Shown: positions 24,101-35,621 of the stretch, piece by piece
How the letters are laid out: every line of letters starts with the position of its first letter
Position numbering within the stretch: position 1 is the stretch's first letter
Notes under the pieces: model-generated
Seen by the model: only the letters and a program-made list of their open reading frames with translations
Database searches by the model: none
What the model was told of the DNA's origin: nothing
Assembly: GCF_026210795.1 (NCBI RefSeq)
Contig: NC_089430.1
Span: 372,001-436,000, forward strand
Direction of reading: 5' to 3'
DNA length: 64,000 bases
Source of the DNA: Rhizophagus irregularis
Lineage: Eukaryota; Glomeromycota; Glomeromycetes; Glomerales; Glomeraceae
Program-made: the position numbers and the translations under genes

Positions 24101-27100
24101 ATAGTACTAATTATACCTTATTTAATTCGCTAACTTTTAAAACATTTAAACTTTTCAAAATCAAATAAATATATTTGTCTTTTCTTTTCCAATTTTGATT
24201 TTCATCATTCCATTCATTTATATATCCATCAATCCAACTTGCTCTATATATTTTATCTTTTACAATGCATTTAATATAAAATTTATCATAGGGTATCCAT
24301 TCTAATGCTTCTGATAATTGATAGGTTTCATGCGATGATAGTTGAGAATTTTGAATAAATTCATCAATAATATTATTACCACTAGTCCAATTTCCAAAAT
24401 TTAATTGAAAGTATATTGAATTACATACATCATTACATTTTTCGCATGTTAAAACCACCATGTAATTTTCTGTTTCTGAATCTTGGGTTATTCCATAAAC
24501 ATTATCGAATCCTATAATCTGCAACTAAAATAAATAACATTGAATATATTAGTAAACATTAAATTTTATAAATTACATTGGGTGAAAAATAATTTTAGTA
24601 CCTTATTCATTTTTGATTCAATAGATTTTGGATTTGTACTTAAATTTTTTAAAATTACAAGCATATTTTGATGCCTTCTTTCCCAATTTTGACCTTCATT
24701 ATCCCATTGGTTTATATATCCATCAATCCAATTTGCTCTATATACTTTATTTCCGCTTGTTGAAATACATTTCATGTCATAAAATTTGTTATAAGGTATC
24801 CATTCTAATGATTTTGATAATTGATAGGTTTTATGTGATGACAGTTGAGAATCTTGAATAAATTTATCAATAATATTATTACCACTAGTCCAATTTCCAA
24901 AATTTAATTGAAAGTATATTGCATTACATATGTCATTACATTTTTTACATGTTAAAACCACCATGTAATTTTCTGTTTCTGGATCTTGGGTTATTCCATA
25001 AACTTTATAGCAACCCATAGTCTAAAATGAAATGGATATATTAAATATACTAACAATAATCAAAATATTCAAAATATTTTAATAAATGAATGATAATATT
25101 AATTATTACCTTATTTAATTCACTAACTTTTAAAATATGATCTAAACTTTTCAAAATCATAGATATATTTTGGCCTTTTCTTTCCCAATTTTGATTTGCA
25201 TAGTCCCATTTATTTATATATCCATCAATCCAATTTGCTCTATATACTTTATTACCACTTTTTGAAATACATTTAATATCATAAAATTTGTTATAAGGTA
25301 TCCATTCTAATGCTTTTGATAATTGATAAATTTTATGTGATGATAGTTGAGAATTTTGAATAAATTTATCAATAATATTACTACCACTAGTCCAATTTCC
25401 AAAATTTAATTGAAAGTATATTGCATTACATACATCATTACATTTTTCACATGTTAAAACCACCATGTAATTTTCTGTTTCTGAATCTTGGGTTATCCCA
25501 TAAACATTATTAAATCCTATAATCTGCAACTAAAATAAATAACATTGAATATATTAGTAAATATTAAATTTTATAAATTACATTAGGGGAAAAATAATTT
25601 TAGTACCTTATTCATTTTTGATTCAATAGATTTTGGATTTGTACTTAAATTTTTTAAAATTACAAGCATATTTTGATGCCTTCTTTCCCAATTTTGACCT
25701 TCATTATCCCATTGGTTTATATATCCATCAATCCAATTTGCTCTATATACTTTATTTCCGCTTGTTGAAATACATTTCATGTCATAAAATTTGTTATAAG
25801 GTATCCATTCTAATGATTTTGATAATTGATAGGTTTTATGTGATGACAGTTGAGAATCTTGAATAAATTTATCAATAATATTACTACCACTAGTCCAATT
25901 TCCAAAATTTAATTGAAAGTATATTGCATTACATACATCATTACATTTTTCACATGTTAAAACCACCATGTAATTTTCTGTTTCTGAATCTTGGGTTATC
26001 CCATAAACATTATTAAATCCTATAATCTGCAACTAAAATAAATAACATTGAATATATTAGTAAATATTAAATTTTATAAATTACATTAGGGGAAAAATAA
26101 TTTTAGTACCTTATTCATTTTTGATTCAATAGATTTTGGATTTGTACTTAAATTTTTTAAAATTACAAGCATATTTTGATGCCTTCTTTCCCAATTTTGA
26201 CCTTCATTATCCCATTGGTTTATATATCCATCAATCCAATTTGCTCTATATACTTTATTACTACTTTTAGAAATACATTTAATATCATCAAATTTGTTAT
26301 AAGGTATCCATTCTAATGCTTTTGATAATTGATAGGTTTTATGTGATGATAGTTGAGAATCTTGAATAAATTTATCAATAATATTACTACCACTAGTCCA
26401 ATTTCCAAAATTTAATTGAAAGTATATTGCATTACATACATCATTACATTTTTCACATGATGTTAAAACCACCATGTAATTTTCTGTTTCTGAATCTCGG
26501 GTTATTCCATAAACTTTATAGCAACCTATAGTCTAAAATGAAATAGATACGTTTGAATATGTTAATAAAAATTAAAAATCCTATTAAATAATAATATTAA
26601 TTATACCTTATTTGTAAGTGTTAATTCACTAATATTTGAAATATTTAAACTTTTTAAAATTACAACCATATTTTGATGTTTTCTTTTCCAATGTTGATTT
26701 TCAACATTCCATTTATTTATATATCCATCAATCCAACTTGCTCTATATATTTTATCTTTTACAATGCACTTATTAATATAAAATTTATTATAGGGTATCC
26801 ATTCTAACACATTGTATGATACAAAATAATTATGTTCTAATAGTTGAGTATCTTGGATAAATTTATCAACATAATTATTACCGCTTGTCCAATTTTTGAA
26901 ATTTTGTTGAAAATGTATTGCATTACATATATAACCACATTCTTCACATATATCTTTCTGAACTATTATATAATTTTTTGTATCTGGATTTTGAGTTATC
27001 CCTATTGTTAACTATAAGTATAATAAATTAATAAGAGGTATACTGTTTAAAAAATGATAAAATAACTTGCCTTGTTTACAAATTCTGATATATTATATTT

Positions 27101-27972
27101 TGGATCACTTAAATTTTTTAGAATTACAAACATATTTTGATGCCTTCTTTCCCATTGACCTTCATTATCCCATTGGTTTATATATCCATCAATCCAATTT
27201 GCTCTATATACTTTATTACTATTTTTTGCAATACATTTAATATCATAAAATTTGTTATAAGGTATCCATTCTAATGCTTTTGATAATTGATAGTTTTTAT
27301 GTGACAATAGTTGAGAATTTTGAATAAATTCATCAATAATATTATTACCACTAGTCCAATTTCCAAAATTTAGTTGAAAATGTATTGCATTACATATATT
27401 ATTACATTTTTCACATGTTAAAACCACCATGTAATTTTCTGTTTCTAAAATTTGGGTTATTCCATAAACTTTATAGCAGCTGATAATCTACAAATGAAAT
27501 AGATATGTTTGAATATGATATTAACAAAAATAAAAATCTTATTAAATAATAGTATCAATTATACCTTATTTGTAAGTGTTAATTCACTAATATTTGAAAT
27601 ATTTAAACTTTTTAAAATTACAACCATATTTTGATGTTTTCTTTCCCAATTTTGATTTTTATCATCCCATTTATTTATGCACCCATCAATCCAATTTGCT
27701 TTATATACTTTGTTTTTTTCAATGTACTTAATATTATGAAATCTATCATAAGGTATCCATTCTAGTGCTTTTTCTGCATCGCTATGAGCTAATAGTTGAG
27801 TATTTTGGATAAATTTATCAATATCATCATTACCACTAGTCCAGTTTTTAAAATTTTGCTTAGACCGTTTTTCAAAACAAATTTTATAACATTTTATAAA
27901 TATCTTATCTGACTTGTATAGAATAATGATGAGTATGAAGAAGAAGGCACCAATAATTTGAATGAAACCCAT
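21152..27972 (-). CDS. Gene C: modular kinase, twelve tandem N-lobe modules plus one catalytic domain
   Basis: Thirteen minus-strand exons: 27972-27565, 27487-27071, 27011-26607, 26532-26110, 26032-25607, 25529-25110, 25021-24602, 24524-24117, 24045-23644, 23573-23154, 23074-22613, 22539-22114, 22045-21152. All twelve introns are phase 0, and one (after 27071) has a GC donor. No stop interrupts the join, giving about 1976 residues. Exon 1 starts at an ATG and encodes a hydrophobic segment (residues 3-19, FIQIIGAFFFILIIILY) followed by basic residues, so a membrane anchor with a cytosolic array is inferred. Exons 2-12 are module copies. The final exon carries YGITQDPETENYAMVLDF, HRDLHIGN, DMG for DFG, PYISPEI, SDIYSFGIIMYEV and RCLDSNPLTRPE. 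With module 12 (AKGGFGKVYKANW, VALKCLNNS) it completes one full kinase. It could be several genes if promoters lie inside, but the unbroken frame argues for one. Confidence 0.8.
22114..27972 (-). repeat. Tandem exon array in gene C (12 units, period about 470-535 bp)
   Basis: Each unit is one exon of 134-154 codons plus an intron. A unit carries VYGITQDxETENYMVVL, CxKCNxxCNAIxFQ, NFxNWTSGNNxID, LEWIPYxKFY, a glycine-loop remnant, YRANWIDGYIN, and a VILK-type beta3 lysine ending in NK. Unit 1 has the anchor instead of the hinge segment. Loop remnants: IEKNKVYKANW in 1; AKNSNKVY or SKSGNKVY types in 2, 4, 5, 6, 7 and 10; IVKDKIYRASW in 3, 8 and 9; an extra VCADLQLQNF stretch in 11, which also has TLRS where the lysine should be. 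Unit 12 alone is normal. Units start either LQIIGF-like (5, 6, 8, 11) or TIGCYK-like (4, 7, 9, 10), and end NPKSIESKMNK-like or VSELNK-like in mosaic combinations, a sign of exchange between copies. Confidence 0.9.
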
Positions 27973-28771
27973 TTAAATAATAATAAACGAATTCAAATTA
28001 ATAAAACAATTTGTTCGGAAGAATTTCAGTAGATAATGAAAAAAAATTCCGGAAAAAAATATTTTAGAGCGAAGATCATATAAATTGGTTAGTTAATCAC
28101 GCCGATCCCAATCTGCAGAATGATGTAATAGTTATTTCACGGGGATGATTTTCATAAACCGTGGAATAACTGGCGGTATCCGTACCATAAAGCTTTTTAA
28201 TATACTTATTTTGACTAATAATTATAGTCTTTTTATTCCAATATTGATAGACCTTTTACCCATCTTTTTAAATAATGAGAATATCAAGAAAAAAAATCAC
28301 AAAAAAAAAATATAAAAATCTAAAATTATTACATGCCTTCTGCAGATCGGCGAATATGTTATGTTACTATTATTTTTTTTTTCTAGTAATTCTCTTTATT
28401 AGTATCGTAAGAAATTTGGTACAAATCTAATTTAATATAATAAAGACGTAAAACACCTAATCAATAAAGTAACCTATCTATTAAAATAACCTATTTAACG
28501 TGCAAAACTATTATTACTATTATTATTATTTTTATAACACATCCGTTAAAGAAAATTTAAGCTCTACCTTTTATTAAAATTCATTAATTATTCTCAAACA
28601 TATTATAAGAATATTTTCCAAAAAATTAAAATGCACTATAAACTTTTCTAGCTTTGAACTGAAATCGTAAAGAAGCCAAAGATATATATTTCAATTTGAT
28701 ATTTTCAGTTAAGTCATCATAAAACGAATTGCTACAATTATGATAATTGCTAAGCAAGAATTAGTGGCAAC
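27973..28771. promoter_or_regulatory. 5' region of gene C
   Basis: Spacer upstream of the gene C start codon. No TATA element is assigned. A 13-bp inverted repeat lies at 28130-28171 (separate entry). The sequence just beyond is the left end of a TIR-bounded element. Confidence 0.45.
28130..28171. repeat. Inverted repeat upstream of gene C
   Basis: AGTTATTTCACGG (28130-28142) and CCGTGGAATAACT (28159-28171) pair over 13 bp with one mismatch around a 16-nt loop, about 160 bp before the start codon. It could be an operator-like site or a transposon fossil; its function is unknown. Confidence 0.6.
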
Positions 28772-30295
28772 CCCTATAAGAAATATGTACACGGAAAGGA
28801 TACGTTTTGTATACATTTTATGTACGTTTCTATAGATTACGTATACAAATTCCGTATATTTAATAAGCAATTCATTTTTGAACATTTTTTAAAAAAACTA
28901 ATGTATACGGAAAAAATTAATCATGCGGAATGTATACGGAATTTTTAAACGAAGATAATTTTACAAAAATCCCGTATCGTTACACGAGATCACGTGATTG
29001 TTTATTGATTTTTTATGATACGTTTTTTGTTTTTTATATAAACCTTTACTTTGATGAGTTTGATCTTCCGATCTTCCTTTCTGTCTTTCCTTTCCTTTCT
29101 CTTATCTCTTGTCTTATTTTTGTTATTTTTTCTAAAATTTTCTTCTTTCTTCATCATCCCCCTTTTAAAAAAAAATTTTTTTTTCGTACCTCACTTTAAA
29201 AAGTTTTTTTTTCGTCACTCTCCCTTAAAAAAAAAATTTTTGATTTTATTCTTTTATTCCCACTCTTCTTTTTTTTTTAAAAAATTATTTCTATTTCCTC
29301 TTTATAAAAAATTTTTTATTATTCTAACTTTGACATCCTCCCTTTAAAAAAAAATTTTTTTTAACTTTCCTAACTTCGTTACCCCTCTTTTTAAAAAAAT
29401 ATTTTTTTTTGATTTATTCTTTATTCCCTTTTCTTTTTTTATTTATATTTATCCCTTTTTTTATTTCATAGGCCAGCAGATTTTTTTTTGTGAGAAGATT
29501 CAGTTTTCTTTTTTCTTTTTTGTAGATCAGTTTGGGAGTCCTTTCCTTTTTGTAGGATGGTTCAGGATTTTTTCTTTTTTTAGGTCAGTTCAAATTTTCT
29601 TTTTTTTTTGTAAGTTGGGTTCAGATTCTTTTCTTTTATAGGTTATTACAGTTTTGTTGCTTTGGAGTCTTCTTTTTTTATAGGTCAGTTTTGGATTTAT
29701 TTTGTTGTTTTGGTTTCTTTTTCATCAGACACTTCATAATTCTTTTCTTTTATGTAGGTCAGACATTCTGGAGTTCTCTTTCTTTTTTTGTAGGAATGCT
29801 AACCTTTGGTGACTTGGATGATTGCAGATACTATATGAGGGGGGGGTTTTGTTTCCAATTAAGTTAGACGTTCTTATGTTTCTTTTTTTTTTGTTTTTTT
29901 AGGTTATTTGATTCCAAATGAACCTGAACTTATAGATAATTTTGGTTGCAATAGGTGGTTTTAATAAGGAGGGAATTTTCATAATATATTTGTATTTTGT
30001 TTATTTTTTATTTTTTATTTAATTTAATAAAGTAAAATTAGATTTATGAAAATACAATTATAGTAAACTGTAATACAAATAGTAAATTCAGTGACCAAAT
30101 CGTATAAATTTCGTGATAAAATCAGTGATCAAATCATGTAAATTCCATATGAATCCCGTGCAAATTCCGTATCCAAACCATATTTTTAGTGATACGGAAT
30201 TGTGCATTTTTCCGTATCCTATTATGATACGTTATTTCTAAGGAAAAAAATCGTATGAAAACTTTATAAAAAACGTATCCAATTTTTTTATAGGG
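28772..30295. mobile_element. Non-autonomous TIR element of about 1.5 kb
   Basis: The left end CCCTATAAGAAAT (28772) is mirrored by the right end ATTTTTTTATAGGG (to 30295), and both sides have the direct repeat AAC. Both subterminal regions are rich in TACGGAA / GATACG motifs, which occur nowhere else nearby. The interior is pyrimidine-rich on the plus strand and includes the repeat at 29470-29800. No transposase frame exists. The 3-bp target duplication is too short to assign a superfamily. Confidence 0.5.
29465..29805 (+). repeat. Tandem polypyrimidine plus TAGG/TCAG motif
   Basis: About ten copies of a roughly 30-40 bp unit: a T/C run, then TTTTGTAGGTCAG-like sequence (examples near 29522, 29583, 29680 and 29754). 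Each unit resembles a 3' splice site. It lies wholly inside the TIR element. Confidence 0.6.
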
Positions 30296-32266
30296 AACTA
30301 TCAACGTAAAAATCAATACAGAATTCTGAATTTTCAAGGTTTGCAACTAGGGATGGAAATATCATGGAATCGGTTAAAAATGAGTCGACTCGAGTCGATT
30401 CTGGAACTGAACTTAAATTTAAAAGATTCTGGATCTCTTGGGCTTAAAACTACTTTTAACCATAAAAACCGTTCTGAGAACCGAGTCATCAGACGATCAC
30501 ACACCATCATTTGAAGGCCAATCAAATTTTTCTTATTGGTCATCATCACATATACGTTGACTTAAATATATTGAAGTTCTGTATATTGAAGTTTTGTATA
30601 TTTCATCTATAAACAAATACAAGCACAAGTATAATATACTGTATATATTACAATTTCAGAATTTACAACTTTATGAACATATACAGACTGTACTATGTAT
30701 GTATATATATCATTATAAAAGGAACGTTTATTAAATTTTCTGTTAAAAAAAAAATAATGAAATCCAGTTAATGAACTAGCTATCGCTATACTGTTTAATC
30801 TAACTCACTCAGAATTAGAATTTTACTTACAAAAAAACTACTCTTTATCTAACCATTTAGTTTCAGAAATTAACCTTTTTGACTAATCTAAAAATATAAT
30901 TTTTTGAACATAATAAATACCTGGTAAACAGTATTTAGTGAAAAAAGAGTTAACTTATTAGTTGCACCAAAGTTTCATGAAATTTCTGTTAAAAAAAATA
31001 AAATAAATAAAAACTCGTATTATTGCAAAATTTATTTCTATACGTGTTAAAATTTTTTTTTTTTAAAAAAAAAGATAACTATTAACTAATTACTCGGGTT
31101 CTGACTCCGAGTCAAAAAAATTCTTAACTCATTTTACTTCATCCATGTATTACATACGTAGTAACTGAAACTGTGTAAATAAGAAAAAAAAATATTTTTA
31201 GCCATATTACTGATTACACAGCAATTTAATGTGTTTTCATTGATACCACGTCGTAACGATCAATTTCTTACAATCAAAATTATAAAAGTATTATCTAAAT
31301 TCTTAATAATTTTTTTGCCAATTTGTATAAAGTTTTTATAATAAAATTCTGGTGTTATATCCTTATGAGAAATCTATTATGTAAATTTTTTAAAGATTCA
31401 CAATAAATTACAATCATAGAATCATTTATATTGAAGAACAAGTTTTCATAATGCAAGTTGCTCTTTAACTTATTTATAAGCGATATGATTATTTCATATT
31501 TCTCTAAAAAATTAATAGATTTATAAGGTAAGTTCTATTGCATAAATAATGAAAAAAAATTTTTTTGCGTTTTTTTAACAAAAAGTAATTTTATAAGATC
31601 GAAGATGCCATTGTTAAATTATGGGTTTATATTTTTTTTTTTTAGATAATCGTCTAATGAATTATTTATTAGCGTTAGATAATGTATGGAAATTATTAGA
31701 AATTAAACAAACTTTTTGGAAAATTATGCTAGGTAATTAACGTTAATTAAGAAATTTTATAGATTTTCATTTGTTTTATTTGAATCTTTTTAACTTAATA
31801 ATATTATAATATAATTTATTTAACGTTATATTTTAAAACTTTATATTTTTTTTCCAATATTTATTATGAAAAATTACAAATAAAAGTTTGATTACATTAA
31901 ATTTTGATTCTTTATTTGACTTGTTTACGCGGATTGTGCATAATTTTTATAAAATTTCAAATTTTACGTTCATGTATCTTTTTCTCTTCAACTGTAATCA
32001 TAACTGCAAGTTCTTGATTTATCATTCTATTAATAAATGTCATCAAACTAGAACTAATTTTTTTTACATTGTATTTTAAGAATATAATCAATAAATTTAG
32101 TATTTACTAGCTGTAGCCTGTTGCGTTGCAACAGGATTAATTTATTTCATTAACGTTAAGTATTTGTAAATATTTTTTTTAGTGCTTTACCGTGTGTCTA
32201 CATTATGGTATTTGATTTGAATTATCTCGTTAACCAGAACGTGTACCAATTTATCAGAGTTGATAG
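30296..32266. other. Spacer with old transposon-like traces
   Basis: No gene is supported. GACTCGAGTC near 30392 and GACTCCGAGTC near 31100 face each other between AGGGATGG (about 30349) and CATCCATG (about 31140), which may mark a decayed hAT-like element, but no target duplication is seen. A splice-bounded open stretch of 88 nt at 31645-31732 is noted without assignment. Confidence 0.4.
32117..32135. repeat. Perfect 8-3-8 hairpin
   Basis: CCTGTTGC-GTT-GCAACAGG is a perfect 8-bp stem with a 3-nt loop, in the same format as the hairpins at 10682 and 37522. Confidence 0.8.
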
Positions 32267-32494
32267 CCAGAAATATATATATAAGGGTCAGGTTTGAGTT
32301 TGCGTATTTTGAACTAAAAAAAAAATCATGAAAATCTTTCCTTTTTTAAATAATTTTTGATAATGCCAGTCAGACTTTTATTCCTATTATAGTAACCGGC
32401 TGATATTATCATAATTCCGGCCCTGAAAAAATGCGTACAGCTCAAAAAAAATTTTTTCATCACCTGACCCTATATATATATATTTCTGGGTTCT
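32267..32494. mobile_element. MITE family M1, copy 1 (228 bp)
   Basis: It is flanked by the exact 8-bp target duplication GTTGATAG (32259-32266 and 32495-32502). The right end reads as AGAACCCAGAAATATATATA on the minus strand; the left end has lost the first five bases of that terminus. Interior landmarks shared with copies 2 and 3 are GGGTCAGGT near both ends and an ATAATTCCGGCCCTGA-type core. No coding capacity. Confidence 0.8.
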
Positions 32495-32933
32495 GTTGAT
32501 AGTTTGATCGAAGGACATTAAATTCTGTTATATCAGTCATTATACTATTAATATTTTAAAGAAACTTGTTGTTGACTCGCAATTGAGAATTAATAAAGTC
32601 CGATGTGTGGTTTGCGTCATTGATCTGGTTGTTGAAAATATCAATAAAGATGATCAATATCGAGATCATGCATGTTTTACATGTTTTATCTCAGTAAATA
32701 CAATAATAGTTTAATAGTTTAATTGAAACTCAATAATTAATTTATCTATCATTCTATCCATCCATCTTTTTCTTCATAATGACTCATCCAAAGCTTGCCA
32801 TAAAGAAGTAGATTGCAATCACAATACTGGTTATTATTTTTTTTTTTGTATTTGCTTTAAAAAGATATAAATATACCTCAAAAGCTCTCTCAAACTTCAA
32901 ACTTCTTTTTAAAAATATACTTACTTATTTACT
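32495..32933. other. AT-rich spacer
   Basis: No gene or repeat is recognised before the minisatellite. Confidence 0.45.
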
Positions 32934-33545
32934 TCTTTTCAATATTTATAACACTTCTCTCAAAACTTTTGAAATTTTCGCTAAAAAAAAAGTATCATGG
33001 TATAAAGTATTTTTATTTATTCTATTTACTTGTTTTTAATATTTACGATCACCTCTCTCAAAACTTTTGAAATTTTCGCTAAAAAAAAGTATCATGGTAT
33101 AAAGTATTTTTTATTTATTCTATTTACTTGTTTTTAATATTTACGATCACCTCTCTCAATACTTTTGATATTTTCGCTAAAAAAAAAAAGTATCATGATA
33201 TAAAGTGTCTTTTAGTTTATTATATTTACTTCCTTTTAATATTTACGATCACCTCTCCTAAAATTTTGATATTTTTGCTAAAAAACAAAATTATCATGAT
33301 ATAAAGTGTCTTTTAGTTTATTCTTATTTACTTCTTTTTAATATTTACGATCGGGAAGGGAAAGAGCAAGGAAATACACAAACATACACCACCTACGCAC
33401 AAACCCACACACAAACCTACCGACACACAACAACCCACATACCTAAAGGAAGACGTAAAGAAAAGGGTTTAAGACCTTTACTAAAATTTTTGATATTTTC
33501 GCTAAAAAAAATAAGTATCATGGTATAAAGTGTTTTCTAGTTTAT
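32934..33545. repeat. Minisatellite of five roughly 100-bp units with a foreign-looking insert
   Basis: Units share TTTACGATCACCTCTCTC, AAAACTTTTGAAATTTTCGC, AAGTATCATGGTATAAAGTA and a TTTATTCTATTTACTTGTTT end, starting near 32949, 33048, 33147, 33248 and 33345. The fifth unit is split between GATC and ACCT by about 120 bp (33353-33473) rich in A and C and almost free of T, including a CACAAACATACACCACC-like part. Confidence 0.75.
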
Positions 33546-35248
33546 TTTTTATATATTGATGATAATGTCGGTATATTCTGATAAATGAAATATAATTTTT
33601 TTTGGATATTTTCTGACAGTTTATTTAGACTTTACATTCAGCGTATAACGAATTTAAAAATTGGAAATAAATTTGAACGGATATTGATAATATTGAATTT
33701 CTTCGCTTTGGTGGTAAGTTGAAAACCAGCAACTTACTTTCTATGATAATTGTCGCCTTACTAGGGGTACCACAGATTATCCATAATATGTTGTATTTTT
33801 GTTGTATTTTATTTTTGTTATTTGTAGTTATTTGTATTTTTTTCTTTGCTTTTTTATTTAGTTTAGTATAGGTTATTTGTCATTATTTGTATTTTTTTTT
33901 GTCTTTATTTAGTTTAGTATAGTAATAATGGATAGTAACGGACTAGTGAGGGACATTAAGGAGAAACTGGCTTTCCTTGAGGAGGGTTAGCTTACTTTTC
34001 TCCTATCATAGGAATTATTAGTATGATTTTTAACCATACTAAGACCACTTTTTTTTGCAGCTTCTCTCATGTTTTCCTTGAATTTTCCTAGAAATGGTTC
34101 GGTATTTGACTAAAGTAAGTATACATTACATTCAGCATATAATGAACTGAGGAATTTCTTTTTTTCAAACTTCTTAAACTTAAAATTCTTTTTTCATGTT
34201 AGATATTATCATGTCATTATTGAATTTCATTATCTAAAGAAAAAAAATTAGATTTTACGAATATGTATATAATTTTATGGATCACTGTGAATTATATATG
34301 AAAGAAACTTATTATTTTGCATTTTATTATATAATTCCAGCCACGCAAACAAGGTTCTCATATTGGGCGCTTAATTTCGTAAAAAAATAAAATATTCACG
34401 AAATATAAATTATTTGATTTGCAGATAATCATTTTTTTATTGTCATATTCAATCAACATTGGAAAACTTTATGTAAGTATTGAACATAAATTTCTCCAAA
34501 ATTATTAATTTTAAAGGCAATATCAATTTGCGAAGTTTGCTATTTTTAACATATTTACTATTTTTATATTCACAAACTTGGGCACGAGCAACTTATTATG
34601 TATAAAATCAATTTTTAATTTGGTATACAGTACTTGCTTATACATTGTAGCACAGCGAAGAGGATTTATTTATATGAGATTATAAATGGCTTTAGTTATA
34701 CTTAAGTGCGAGATCAAAAGAAATTTAAACAAAACATCAAAAATTTCTTTGTAAGCAAGGATATTGCAAATAGATAATGTAAACTACTCCATTCACGTAT
34801 TAAAAAAATAAAGTTAAATTATCAAACATACAATATTTATTAATTACACTATACTGTATAACTGAAATTTGAATAATTTTATATTTTACATATCTTTTTT
34901 TTTTACAAAAGTATACAAGTATATAATTATTAACAATGATACATTAGTCTTGATTTAGAAACACTAAAATCATAGAATTTTAAAAAATTTTCATTTAACA
35001 ACAGAAACATTGAAATATTAGGAATTTGTTATAAAAGAATCACTTTCATCCCGCCATATACAGAATAAAGCTGTAAACATTCTGGAATTTCGCTATAAAA
35101 TTTATAAACAAAAGGGATAGGCCAAACCTTATCTAAGGAACCAGACGCCAAAAACGCCTAGAAGAAAAAAAGAACTGACTACGATAATGACCAAAAATAT
35201 AAAGTGAAATGAAGTAAAAAAAGATGTCAACAAAAATAAATAACAAAT
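33546..35248. other. Spacer
   Basis: No complete gene. At 33928-33990 a short frame (MDSNGLVRDIKEKLAFLEEG, then stop) with unusually balanced codon use stands out from the AT-rich flanks. It could be the 5' end of a truncated retroelement ORF, but I do not recognise it. Confidence 0.4.
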
Positions 35249-35621
35249 ATGATAGTGTGCTAGCATTAAATATATGTAATGGAATTAGACCTGAAATAAA
35301 TGAACAAGAAGCACCAAAATTTTATATCAATTTAATGACAAATTGCTGGGATTCAGATCCAGATAAGAGACCAAGTGCTATTGAAATAGAAAAATTGTTT
35401 AATGACTCTTTTGTTCTAATAAAGATGAAGAAATTAAGAAGCAGATTAAAAAAGCAGAAGAATATAGAAGAACAAATTTCTTATTTGCTGGAAATAGCCA
35501 ATCAATTCATCCACAAGCTTGTTATACTTCTCGATTACTCAATCAATTTATAAAAGAACTTCCAAAACATGATAATACTTGCAATATTTCAGCAGAAGTT
35601 ATTGATTTTACGGATATGTAA
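35249..35621 (+). pseudogene. Kinase pseudogene D (C-terminal fragment)
   Basis: This is a truncated copy of the end of the gene E catalytic exon. It shows LNICNGIRPEINEQEAPKFY, then NCWDSDPDKRPSAIEI, then after a net 1-nt deletion near 35405-35420 the tail continues in another frame (EEIKKQIKKAEEY, SIHPQACYTSRLLN) to a TAA at 35619. There is no glycine loop, catalytic loop or DFG. The 5' side is abruptly unrelated. It is the remnant end of a duplicated segment whose 3' flank continues beyond the inserted LTR at 43403. Confidence 0.85.

Noticed and set aside
28930-29347. Two overlapping plus-strand frames rich in Phe, Leu and Ser
   Set aside because: They are translations of the polypyrimidine interior of a TIR element.
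30349-31145. Possible hAT-like element with AGGGATGG / CATCCATG ends
   Set aside because: The ends match for only about eight bases and the flanks show no 8-bp duplication.
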